The notes below the pieces were generated by a model. The model was not told the origin of the DNA. It did not search any database and saw only the letters and a list, made by a program, of their open reading frames with translations. 64,000 nt of DNA from Rhabditophanes sp. KR3021 (lineage: Eukaryota; Nematoda; Chromadorea; Rhabditida; Alloionematidae), in NCBI GenBank assembly GCA_963281155.1, contig CAUJLY010000003.1, positions 4,588,001 to 4,652,000 on the forward strand, read 5' to 3'. The position numbers and the translations under genes are program-made. This document shows positions 1 through 10,400 of this stretch, piece after piece; positions within the stretch are counted from its first letter, which is position 1, and every line of letters begins with the position of its first letter.

Positions 1-3000
1 TAACTTCAGTATTAATTTTTGCTTAAAAACAAATATTATATTAACTTTTTACACATGACTGTAGTAGTTTAATAATTTGTAATAAATTTCCGGTCCCAAA
101 CTTCAAAATTAAACACACCAAACAGAAAATTCATTACCTTCTGTATTATATAAAAATAATACTTTTTTCACAAAATTCCTTCTCCCTATTCTTTTTGTTT
201 TTCCTTGTAATCTGTGGAGGTGCGAATAACTAGCTTTTCCAGTCATGTTTATATGAAATTCAGATTATTTCTGAACAGACATTTACCAAATATTTTGATT
301 GTATTTTTCCAAATAATTCAAGGCGGAAGGATTGAGTTTGACACTTTTAATTAACTTTACTGAAATTCATTCTCTCCAAAAGTACAGAATTCTAATACAA
401 TTTTGAGTGACTTTTTAAACAGCTTATTTTATGCTAACTATTTTGACAATAAGCATTCAACATGAATCATCTTCCTTTGAGGTGACATTTCAAAATGACT
501 CGTCTTCGAGTTTTACCAATTTTGAACTTTAACTTTCATTTAAAATATTTAATTATATTTAACATTACCAGATTTATTCTTCATTTGACAATATAATTTT
601 TGATACTTCAAGTTTGGAAGTAATTTAGTATACTCATTTGAAAATCTTATATTTTCATGTAAATACAAACTTATATTAACATTTTATTGTATGTTAATTT
701 AAAATTCTCCCATGAGATCCATTTCAAATAATTAATAACAATAGCGACATTTATCATTCAGCATATCTTTGTCTATTTATTTACGTTTAAATTACACATC
801 AACCCTTGGTATTTACATTACAGGTTTAATCATTAATTTCATCTTACAGTCAAAGCAAAAAGCCTAATAAATTATTTGTACTAGGCCTTGTTAAAGTTAA
901 CAATAGGCAAAAGCTTAGATAAAACTGATGTTAAAAAATGTTGTTGTCATCAAAGTTAACGACACCACACTTCGATGGTCTGTTAAAGTTTTAAGGTTAA
1001 ATTTAGTAAGCTTCAATAATCTCCAAAAGAAGTCGGTACTTTCCTAAAATATTATATACACTATCTAAATACTGTTTTCTTTCTACATTATTTTGATCTA
1101 TGATGGTGAGTATTCGCTTTATCAGCTTTAACCTATTCAAATACACAACCAATTCCGACAATTCAGACCAATTTGTTTACGCCTTTTTAGCCTTCAGTCC
1201 AATCACTATTATTTTTGTTCCTTTGTTTTATTTAACTTTCAAAATCAACAAACACTTACCAATTTGTTTCCTATACTTCACATATATAATTTGACTATGC
1301 ATGATTAAAAATGGATCTGTATGAACATACCCAAGGTTATCCTTTCCTTTTTTAAAGCTAATTGTATTTACATTTGTATACACTCAATTCTATCTACTAT
1401 CTCTAATACCGCATTCTTTTGAAATCCAACAAAATACATCTCTTACTTTAATAATTTATATACTTACTTTTTCGGCATTTTATTGTTCTAGATGTGTGTA
1501 GGTATGTGCGATGAGTTAAGTTGGTCCATACTATTATACAAAACAATTCATTTATGCCACCAAATTGGAAGGTCAAGCTCACGACCTTATCTATGCCCTG
1601 ACCATATAGTTCATCTGTCTTTCCTTCGAATAATTGCGCAAATTTTTTGACATCGCCACACACACAACACCCAATACTATCAATACTTAAGGAAGGAGAT
1701 CTTTAGCGGTAATTTATTTGGTCGGTCATTTGCCGTTATACTTTTGTAGTATTTTTTAATTCTATTTACATGATTTTTTGAATACTAGGTATTTATGACT
1801 TTAACAGCCTCTACTTATTTTTATTTGAAATTAACAAAACACCCCACCTACTTTAGTATATTTAATTAGCAAAATATTCACTTAATTCATACTAATTTTT
1901 ATCATAAATTCCATTCTTTCTGTCACGCAAATATTGATGAGTATACATTGAAATACCTTTGTATGACTAATGTAACAACATTTTATTATTTAAATCTCTC
2001 GGATTATAGGAACATTAATTTAAGCATACGTTTCGAATGCTTAAATGTAACATATTGTCTAATTAATACGAGTGTATGTTTCAAGTTTTAATTATGCTAA
2101 ATCTAATTTCCATAAATATGCATAATCGCATCACCAACCAAACCATCTTTCCATTGAGTATTAGTGAAGCGTATCCTATGAGACTCGTGAAACTGATAGA
2201 AATAAACAAAAACTTCAATCTTCCACTTTACTTTTTTACTCGAAAAGTATTTTAATATCGCCACAATGTATTTCAAATTGATATGTATATTACTTTATTT
2301 ATGTAATATTGTCCAACCATTTAATATCTTCTCAACCGAAATGTTAAAATGTAAAAATGTATGGTGATTATTTTTTAGTAGACAAAACTATAAAACATTC
2401 GCCTCCTTTTTATTTTCTTTGTTGGGCAATATTATTAGTAAGAGAGAGGTATGTAGTGTGCAATGAGTCTTTTGATTTGATTTCGAGATGGGAAAATATC
2501 AAATTGTAGGTTGACTTTGGAGTTGACTTTAGATAGAACTTTACATCTTGATAATTTTTATAATTTCGAATTATTCTTTAAGGACGTCCTATTAATATTT
2601 ATGATCTAAAAAACACTTTAAACCAAATATCATTGAGCTTTTTACAGCACACATTACACCCTATTAAAAGACACCACATACATAAATATTTCCCATTCTT
2701 ACTTTTAAATTATTTTTTACATTAACCGACGCTTTATGCAATATTTTCCCAAATTGACAAGTTCGTTGTCTTCTGCTAAATACAAACCAAATGTATTATA
2801 ATAATATAGTACAGCCGTTATATACAGTTCAATAACATTTATACAGCAATTATTTACCATTTATACAACAATTATTCACCAGTAATACAACATTAACTTT
2901 CCCTCATTGTTTCAGTATCCTCTTACCAATAATAGAACTATTTCGTCACATCTTCCAATTATCTATTTTTGTTGAAGTTTAAATGGTACACACCACTATT

Positions 3001-3145
3001 CATTCAATTTTTCGAATATTTTTTATCTTACCTAATTATCATTTTAGACGATTGTAAATTAAGGTTATTTATTTTAACCTTTGCCAATTACTTTTGCCAC
3101 CACTTTATTTTCTGCCATTCATCTGAAGGTGAGATACGCCTTGAC
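1..3145. other. Gene-free AT-rich region upstream of the CLIC gene
   Basis: No convincing gene is seen on either strand. Open frames here are short and lack domain signatures. One minus-strand stretch (1448-1663) reads faintly like the middle of a peroxiredoxin-5 (LYGQGIDKVVSL) but lacks an active-site cysteine context, so I do not call it. The stretch probably holds promoter and enhancer sequence for the downstream gene, which is expressed in excretory canal and other tubular cells in C. elegans; that role is inference. Confidence 0.5.
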
Positions 3146-5350
3146 ATGTCCGCTGATCTCGTCTACACTTCCAGAGATACCGAAAATTTCGAACCTATAA
3201 CTAATGGAACGATGAGTAAGCCGCTTCTTGAACTTTACGTAAAAGCCTCCGGCATCGATAGTCGAAGAATTGGAGCTGACTTGTTTTGCCAAGAATTTTG
3301 GATGGAGTTATTTGCCTTATATGAGTAGGTCATTTACTCTCCTTTATTTAATATTTATCTTTCCAATTTTAGGTAAATTAAATAAAATAACAAAAATTTA
3401 TTGAGAAAACTGAAATTAAAAAGAAATTTCATTAAAAGATACTCTGGCAAAAGTTGTTTAAGAGCAATATCACTGATTCTTTCAACGATGTCAGGATGCT
3501 TAAGATACATCACTTGATTTGATTGTCCTGAATCGTCGACATTAGTTAGCTCACGTCGCATATCGAACATCATAGCGTACTCTAAGCCAAGTGCTTGATT
3601 TATGTGGAGATCATCAGGATGGATGGCAACTACTTCTCTTTGGTCTTTCCAAATAGCCCTAACTCTTTTACTTTTTTGATCTAGCGGAATGTGGCGTTTC
3701 ATGTCCCGTCTAATTTTGGAGACATGAGCTTGCAATCTTATTTTAATATTACTAGAAACTCCTACATAAAAATTAACTTCTTGAATTCAGTGAAGGATAG
3801 TTGATCCGATTCAATACCAGCAGAAACGTCTAATAAGATGTATGTGGAGTTCTTCTGTTTTTCAAGTTTCGCCATCAGATGTTTCCCTAATTTGTCGTCT
3901 TTGTCCAACTTTTGATCCTTTTCAAACCGTTTCTTGCATTTCTTCTTCAATTGAACACAAGAATAAGACTTGCAATGGAATACCAGATCAGGATAAGAAT
4001 TAGCTTTGTACTTGCATCCTTTTGCAGGACATTTACTCAGTATTTTGATTGACGTATCATCTCCATGCTCTTTGAATCTTGCAAAGGCATTCTTCGCGTC
4101 CACAGATTTTGTTTTTCCGGCATAGAAAGCTTTCTTCGTTTTAGGAACACGCAATAAGTAAATACGCGTATCTTTAACTTCATCGGACTTCTAAAGAGAA
4201 TGTGATTGTAACCGATAATCATACTTAGAAATTGAGTAGTTTGAAGACCAATACATTTTCTTTCTCCTTAAATCACTACTCCTTCTTTTTCTGTTGCCTT
4301 TCAATTCTTCTAACCCTGATATAGAATCCATGAAGATTGAGCTATGAGTTCTTGCTGTATAGCCGATGCTTTCAATATCTTCGACTCGCAATAACCAACT
4401 GCCAGAGTATTCGAAAAGCGCTTTTTATTAGGAGGGTACTTGTTAAGTAATCTTCTGCACTCTTTAAAATATACATTTTTACATGCCTGAGACAGATTAA
4501 TAATAAGTTTTGTTATATAGAGTTGGAGTTGTTCGTGTTGAAGTCAAGACTGTCAACGTCAATTCGGAAGCTTTCAAGAAGAGTTTCTTAGGAAGCAATC
4601 CACCTATCATGGTTGAGACAGCTAAGGACATGACTTACTCTGACAACAGAGACATCGAATCCAGAATTTTCCATCTTGCAAAAGAGTTTGATGTCGCTTT
4701 ATTTGAAAAGGACATTACAGTGGAGAAGAATATTCAGTCTTTATATAGAGTAAGTATCATTCATTTTTTAATGTATAAATATTTACTTTTGTTAAACATG
4801 CATATTTATTTCCTTTGTTATTTATAGAATTTTAAACTCTTTTTAAAAGCCAAGACCGACCACGACAAGGAAAACAAATCATCCAAGACCACTACACCCG
4901 AAGGATTACCACAATCAATCGTGGCTTGTAGAAACAAATTAGTGGAGCAATTGGCTTCAATTGACCAACTTTTATCGCAAAGAGGAAGCCGTTATTTGTT
5001 GAGTCAATATATGTGCGAATATGACTGTGAATTGATGCCAAGACTTCACCACATCCGTATCATCGGTCAAAGATTATTGAACTTTGAAATTCCACACAAC
5101 TTTACTTACCTTTGGAATTACATTTTGACTGCTTACAGAACCGCTGCTTTCATTGAGTCTTGTCCAGCTGATCAAGACATCTTGCACCATTATAAAGTAA
5201 GTTGACAGGATCAAATTAGATAAAAACATTTTATAGGAGCAACTAAACATTTTCACAAATCAAAGAGAAACTCTTCAAAGCCCAACAAAAACACATACAA
5301 TTCCAGAACCAGTATTAGATGAAATCAAAAGGCTCAATCTAAATGATTAA
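3146..5350 (+). CDS. exc-4: EXC-4-like chloride intracellular channel (CLIC) protein
   Basis: CLIC family protein with a glutathione S-transferase fold that moves between cytosol and membrane. In C. elegans EXC-4 keeps the excretory canal lumen open. Exons 3146-3324, 4521-4749, 4828-5196 and 5237-5350 give 296 residues, and all phases agree. Exon 1 carries the N-terminal membrane-associating segment (SKPLLELYVKASGID). Exon 2 carries the rest of the thioredoxin-like domain. Exon 3 carries the helical domain with CELMPRLHHIRIIG and AAFIESCPADQD, nearly identical to the worm protein. The start at 3146 (MSADLVYTS) gives an N-terminus of the expected length. Intron 1 is 1,196 nt, against 78 and 40 nt for the others, because it is filled by an antisense GIY-YIG element. 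The gene is convergent with PDCD5. Confidence 0.95.
3325..4520 (-). mobile_element. Introner-like GIY-YIG element, copy 1 (whole intron 1 of the CLIC gene)
   Basis: The intron begins GTAGGTCATTTACTCTCC and is homologous along most of its length to the ZDHHC intron at 33701-34751; 3445-3558 is identical to 33795-33908 over 114 nt. The element's ORF runs on the minus strand, against the host gene. The end of exon 1 (TTTGCCTTATATGAGT, ending 3326) recurs in slightly altered form at the 3' end (TTTTGTTATATAGAGT, ending 4523), where it provides the ATATAG 3' splice site. This looks like a target-site duplication. A second splice-like junction TTTTAG|GTAAAT lies at 3372/3373. The homology and near-repeat are seen; intron birth by insertion is inferred. 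Confidence 0.75.
3405..4391 (-). pseudogene. Decayed protein with two GIY-YIG nuclease domains (copy 1)
   Basis: Read from 4391 downwards. A serine- and basic-rich leader (MRVEDIESIGYTARTH) breaks near 4190. A first GIY-YIG core follows (RIYLLRVPKTKKAFYAGKTK, then RFKEHG), then a Cys/His cluster (CPAKGC, HCKSYSC), a lysine-rich coiled stretch, and a second core (TYILLD, then FYVGVS in another frame, then RLQAH). The tail ([15 protein letters not shown], then LGLEYAMMFDMRRELTN) matches the GIY-YIG version in LEM-3/ANKLE1, where a Glu and a late Thr-Asn are typical. A -1 frameshift at a T5 run near 3766-3770 splits the second core. No intact protein can be made as it stands. Confidence 0.7.
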
Positions 5351-5716
5351 AACAAACAATTAATATTATTATCTACTGTCAACATGTTGTCTTCGAATGA
5401 ATAATGTATATTTTATATTAATCACAGTTTTCAAATGGAATCAGATGTTGTATATTATCAAATGAAAGTGGTTGCTGTAAATTATGAAGCAGATCCTTAA
5501 TATGGTACTTCTATACTTAATGTTTTATTCGATTAAAGTTATTATCCCAACAAATCATTGTGACACCTATCTACTTATATAATGCGAGCCTTCATTCCAT
5601 TAACATAACAACACAATATTATCAATTTTTATATCATTTTAATAAAAGAGTTAGAAAAAGTTTTATTCAAAATTGTATGTATTTTAGACATTAGTCTAGG
5701 ATTAAGAGCAACATTC

Positions 5717-6132
5717 TTAGTCAGAGTCCTCTGAGTCACTGTCAATGGCATTGCGTCCCCTGTCGTATTTGATTTTGGGTTCTTTTGTTTCCATGGATGA
5801 ACTGACTTGATTCAGTACTTGGCGGAACTTCTCATCATTTAGCTTTTCGGTAATTTGTCCTCTCTGAGCCATTTGTACCAAAATATTTTGAATCTGAGCT
5901 CCCTTAGTTGGATTCGCAGCGCATACATTGTTTAAACGGAGAATTGCAGTTTGATCAAGGATCTGAAAGTGTTAGATGACTCAAATCGCGTAATTAAACA
6001 TACTTGAGATAGCATAGTATTTTGCATCTTCTTCTGTTCTTCCATCTTTTGAGCCATTTCAGGTCCATTTTTGCCATTCATACCCTCTGGCATTTGAATG
6101 TTTGCCGGTATTTGGCCTTTGTTAGCAGTCAT
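5717..6132 (-). CDS. PDCD5: PDCD5 / TFAR19-like DNA-binding protein
   Basis: Homolog of programmed cell death protein 5, a small conserved helical protein of cytosol and nucleus linked to TRiC/CCT chaperonin binding and apoptosis. Exons 6004-6132 and 5717-5962 give 124 residues, the family's usual size (human about 125). The three-helix core reads ILDQTAILRLNNVCAANP, IQNILVQMAQRGQITEKL and FRQVLNQVSSS. It ends in the typical acidic tail (DSDSEDSD) after a basic KIKYDRGRN. The N-terminus differs from vertebrates, being rich in Gly, Met and Asn. The gene is convergent with the CLIC gene. The intron is 41 nt. Confidence 0.93.
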
Positions 6133-6420
6133 TTTTTAGGGAATAATAATCACAAGTTGTTATTGTCAAAATAGCCTTCCTTGTACCACTACTTGTACTT
6201 GTTGTCTTTCCAAACCAAACAGCAGACATTCGTACTAAGAGTTGTTGAGCTTCCCGTAAATTGTCATCTGAACCACTTTTTTGCTGTTCAACAGTATGAT
6301 GATTAATGGTAAATGAACACATCAGCAATTTTGTAAAAACAAGCAGTGAACGTTTGATACATTGCATCACTATCGGAACATTCCATTCCTAAACGAAACT
6401 CCTTTTTCGATCCAGCCATT
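6122..6420 (-). CDS. Small uncharacterised ORF upstream of PDCD5
   Basis: From ATG at 6420 the frame reads MAGSKKEFRLGMECSDSDAM, then a Cys/Phe-rich stretch ending in KIAD. A possible 37-nt intron (GTGTTC to GAACAG) would join it to a second open stretch (QKSGSDDNLREAQQLLVRM) ending at 6122. That end overlaps the PDCD5 start codon by 11 nt on the same strand, which is odd and makes the 3' end doubtful. I recognise no family. It could be the 5' partner of PDCD5 in an operon, or a 5' UTR with chance frames. Confidence 0.3.
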
Positions 6421-6849
6421 ATTATACCACTAATTAATTAGCTGAGCAATCTATAACTTTATCGCAATCAACATTTTTGAAACATTCTTTATTACTGCCT
6501 TATCGTAATCAACTTCACCGAAAATGTCCTTAATTATGTTTCTATAATTAATGTCAACTATTAACATTATTTTTTGCTTTATGCGAAAGCCATGTTTATC
6601 GTTAAATGTAATTTAGATAAAGCTACAATCAAATTACTATCGACATTTTGTAGGCATTAGGGGCGTATTTACAGATAAGTAAATGATACTTAAGCAGCAC
6701 TAATAGGTCTTTTAAGAGCATCATTTGATAAAATATAACATTCATTTAATATGTATGGTGTATAATATTATTGGTTCTAACATTATGAGTATGTATTTGT
6801 CACTTTATTTATTATCCCAATTTAAGTATGGCTTTTAATGAGTACTTTC

Positions 6850-6855
6850 GTTTCA
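6850..6855 (+). promoter_or_regulatory. Candidate trans-splice (or 5' UTR) acceptor
   Basis: TTTCAG lies 9 nt before the ACBP start codon. Nematode mRNAs commonly receive a spliced leader just ahead of the ATG, and this strong acceptor with no convincing upstream coding exon fits that use. Confidence 0.5.
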
Positions 6856-6864
6856 GGTAGGAAT

Positions 6865-7119
6865 ATGACTTTTGAATCTGCTGCTGCTCAAGTTAAAAAC
6901 TTAAAAACTTCTCCATCAAATGATGAACTTCTCCAAGCCTATGCCTTGTTCAAGCAAGCCACCGTCGGAGACAACACCACCTCCAAGCCAAACATGCTCG
7001 ACCAAAAGGGAAGAGCCAAGTGGACTTCCTGGACCGAAAAGAAAGGAACTGACAAACATACAGCTGAAACTGAATACATCGCTCTTGTTGGAACTTTAGT
7101 CGCTAAATATGGAGTCTAA
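6865..7119 (+). CDS. acbp-1: Acyl-CoA-binding protein
   Basis: Cytosolic acyl-CoA-binding protein that carries and buffers medium- and long-chain acyl-CoA esters. A single exon encodes 84 residues, the full size of the four-helix ACB domain. Conserved motifs are LLQAYALFKQATVGD and the ligand-binding Tyr/Lys region around KGRAKWTSWTEKKG, ending in ALVGTLVAKYGV, very like C. elegans ACBP-1. I chose the ATG at 6865 (MTFESAAAQVKNL) over the in-frame ATG at 6838 because family members start here and a splice acceptor lies between the two. Confidence 0.95.
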   Translation: MTFESAAAQVKNLKTSPSNDELLQAYALFKQATVGDNTTSKPNMLDQKGRAKWTSWTEKKGTDKHTAETEYIALVGTLVAKYGV

Positions 7120-7434
7120 TTATTTAACACACCTGAATAATCAAATTAAATTTTTTATTAAATAATGGTTTTAATAAATTATTTACTTCTTTTGTCTTTT
7201 TACTTAATATATGAATGAGTGTTGGCTTGAAAAGTCAAAATTACAGAGATCTCAATATCTTCTTCTCTCGATCACCCACTCCTTTATACTCTCTTGTAAG
7301 AAAGGTTGATATAAAATGTACAAATCAACTTTTTACATTTAATATTTACCTCATATTTCTTCTTGAAAGAAGATTGAATCGAGAGACAGAGTCTACCTTA
7401 GATAAATTATTATTTTTCCTTACACTTTTCATGA

Positions 7435-10400
7435 ATGGGTGTATATAATTATTTAAGTTTGCTATTTATTATTATTATTTTTAATATTTCAAAAGTGAAA
7501 TGTAACATTCACGAAGAAAAGCTATTTAGAGACTTATTAGAAGGTGTAAATCCTATGGGTAAGTCATTACGTATTCCCAATATATAATTCAATGCAAAAA
7601 ATAATATTCCTCTCTACGTATTTTTTACAAAAGAACGAAAATGTTACACAAAAATAGTGTTTTATATATGGTAAAATTAATATTTTCTGCATTATCAGCA
7701 GCACGTTGACGGTAATTGTGTAGGAAATCACTGTTAAAAAGACGATGAACAACGTTAGCTGCAACAAGCGTGATAAACATCACAATATTTGTTGACAGAT
7801 TAAGTGGCTCTTATGTCATCTTCATAATATTCGTACTTGTATCCATTGTGTAGACCTCCATCATTAATATATGAGCAAATCGTTGGAACATCTTTCCACA
7901 ATCTGCAGCAGCATTGGTTACAGATTCATAGAGCTCAACCCATCCATCGTCCTCTTCAAGATTAATCACAGGTCTTGCAACACCATTACATACATTTTCT
8001 TGATATGTCACATATCTTAAATCAGTCTTAACATTATTATGCTTGCCCCATGATCAACTACAGGGAGATTGAATGGATTGTCGACAAAGTCAATCCGACA
8101 AGACGATGGAGCTCAAAAGAAATCCCATCTTTTCGAATATAAAGAACAACATTGCAATAGTTGGATGGCAAAAGAGCAGGCTTGAGTTTGTAGCCAGGGA
8201 TTGTTAGGTTGCTTCTTACTTGTCCAATGTTGGAGATGTCATAATTAGTTTTCACATCTTCATGAGCAAAATTCTTCGACTCAACAACTGTGCACTTCTC
8301 ATCAATCATTTCTTCTTCAAAGTCATTATTTCAATCCATTTAATCATTGTAACTGTAAGTCACCCGTAAGCGTAGAACATAACCATTACACAATCATATT
8401 GTTCAAAGACGTTGTCGAAATTATGCTAAAATGATTGTGAATTAATCAACAGATATTATACTTACGGATGTCAAGACCGGAATTCCCTCTTCATCCTCCC
8501 TTAAACCAGCTGCAGCGATGAACACCCCATCGATCATTTTTCCTTTAGAATGAAGTCCGTACAGACCAGTGTTGTGAGATTTTGGCAATTCTCTTTCTTT
8601 TAGACCATTCTAAATTGCTGGCACGATTGTCGGTGCGCACACCATTCTTGTTGTTCACATCAGTATGCCAAGAAGCTGGTGGCTCTACATACAAGTTGAT
8701 GCGCTGATTTATTGAAACGCGTTTCATGGTTAAAATTAGCTTCTAAACTAACACTCAAATAACCATCATTTTCTCCATGTTGAGCATTTAGCACATAGTT
8801 TGTACGTTTGTTCTTGACTTTGCCAAATCAGAGACAAGGTAACCGTCGTGAGATCCTACTTCACGCCACTCATCGTCAAAAGTGAAAAATTCAGGGAACG
8901 TTTGCCTATATAACAAACATAATCTTCGATATTTTATCATTCTCCCACAAAGGTTCTCGTTATATGATTGAACATTCCCATGATCATCTACACTCAAATT
9001 GACTCCGAATTGTTTGTCCTTTTTATTCATTACTTTCCTATGAGAAGGCATCAAGTAATTAGGAAACTCCCTTAGTTCCTGTATATTAAAGGAATTGTAA
9101 GGTCAATTGGTGCTTCCTAAAATTATAATACTAGCAAAATAAACAAATATTTACTCTCTTGGAAATAAACTCTCCAGCCGTAGGATCAGGGCAAACTATA
9201 TTCTATAATCTGACAACTGAAACCGAGCGTGAAGTTTTGAATCCATTCTGATAAATCTGCACAGAAAGACCCGATCGAGCAGTAGGCTTAGTTTTCCTAT
9301 TCTCCTGACTACCAGTTCTCGATTTATTTCATACTTGCTAAATTCATTATTAATTGTGTAAAAACCTCCAGCACTCTAAAGAAAAGGATTAATTTATTAG
9401 TTATCTTAAGTTACGGCTCGTTTGCTGCCATAATTCTTATCTGTCGTATTGTTATTTAAAGAAACAACTAGTAGATAATGACTAAATTGGAAAGGAACAA
9501 GTAACTGGTAATATGTATACCTTTAATAGTAATCAAATTTCTAAAATATATTTAATTTAAATCTCTAAAATTAATTAAACTTATATTTCCACAGAAAGAC
9601 CTGTAAAAAATGCTTCTGAATCACTTCCTGTTAAAATTAGATTTTTTCTGCAACAAATTATGGATGTAGATGAACGAAATCAAGTCGTTCAAGTCAATGC
9701 TTGGATACGATTTATTTGGACCGATTATAAACTGACATGGGATCCTGCAAAATACGATAATATTACAGATATTAGATTTAGCGGCAATTTGGATCAAATT
9801 TGGCGGCCGTCAGACGTTATGCTTTATAATTCGTAAGAAATTTTGTTAATTTTTATTACACGGTAGTCGAATATTGGAATTTGAGCATGCGTAGTTTCTC
9901 AACAACATTCATTAGTTGCTTGATAGTGATAAATTAGCGAAAATTACGTTTGGAGAATTTTATTTGTATAACGCGCATCTTATATGCATGTTATATTGGC
10001 TAGTGAAACAAAAAACTTAAATCACAAGTGTGATTTATAGTAATCGTAGAACTCATTAAGGCCTACAATCTTACCAAATATAAGGATTTTTGATAATTCC
10101 AACGATCTTAAGTAGCACTGAAAAGAAGAATTAAAAACTCAAAATAAATAAATTTTATATGACTTCCCTCGTTTGATGTAGGTAAAAATGTTTTTCAGTG
10201 TTATTAGATTCAGTTGTTTATGTAGAATCAGAAAATAATTATTGTGGCTTTTATTGTACGCATATTTGGAAATACTTGCTTAAATTCCGAAAAAACAATA
10301 CATTTGACTACGGTGATTGTCAATATTTTTAGGGTTGATGAGAGCTTTAACACCTTATATAAATCGAATTTGGTCGTATATTCGAATGGCGAGATACAAT

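Noticed and set aside
1448..1663. Minus-strand frame with faint peroxiredoxin-5 likeness
   Set aside because: Only about 20 residues look similar, the active-site region is absent and flanks are unrelated.
3760..3775. Programmed -1 frameshifting in the GIY-YIG ORF
   Set aside because: The T5 run does not form a standard slippery heptamer and other lesions already break the ORF, so a shared deletion is simpler.
7559..9594. Bacterial or viral contamination as source of the HNH remnant
   Set aside because: The remnant lies between exons of one receptor gene whose junction (Asn-Pro-Met-Glu-Arg-Pro-Val) is restored by splicing, and it is itself decayed like local DNA.
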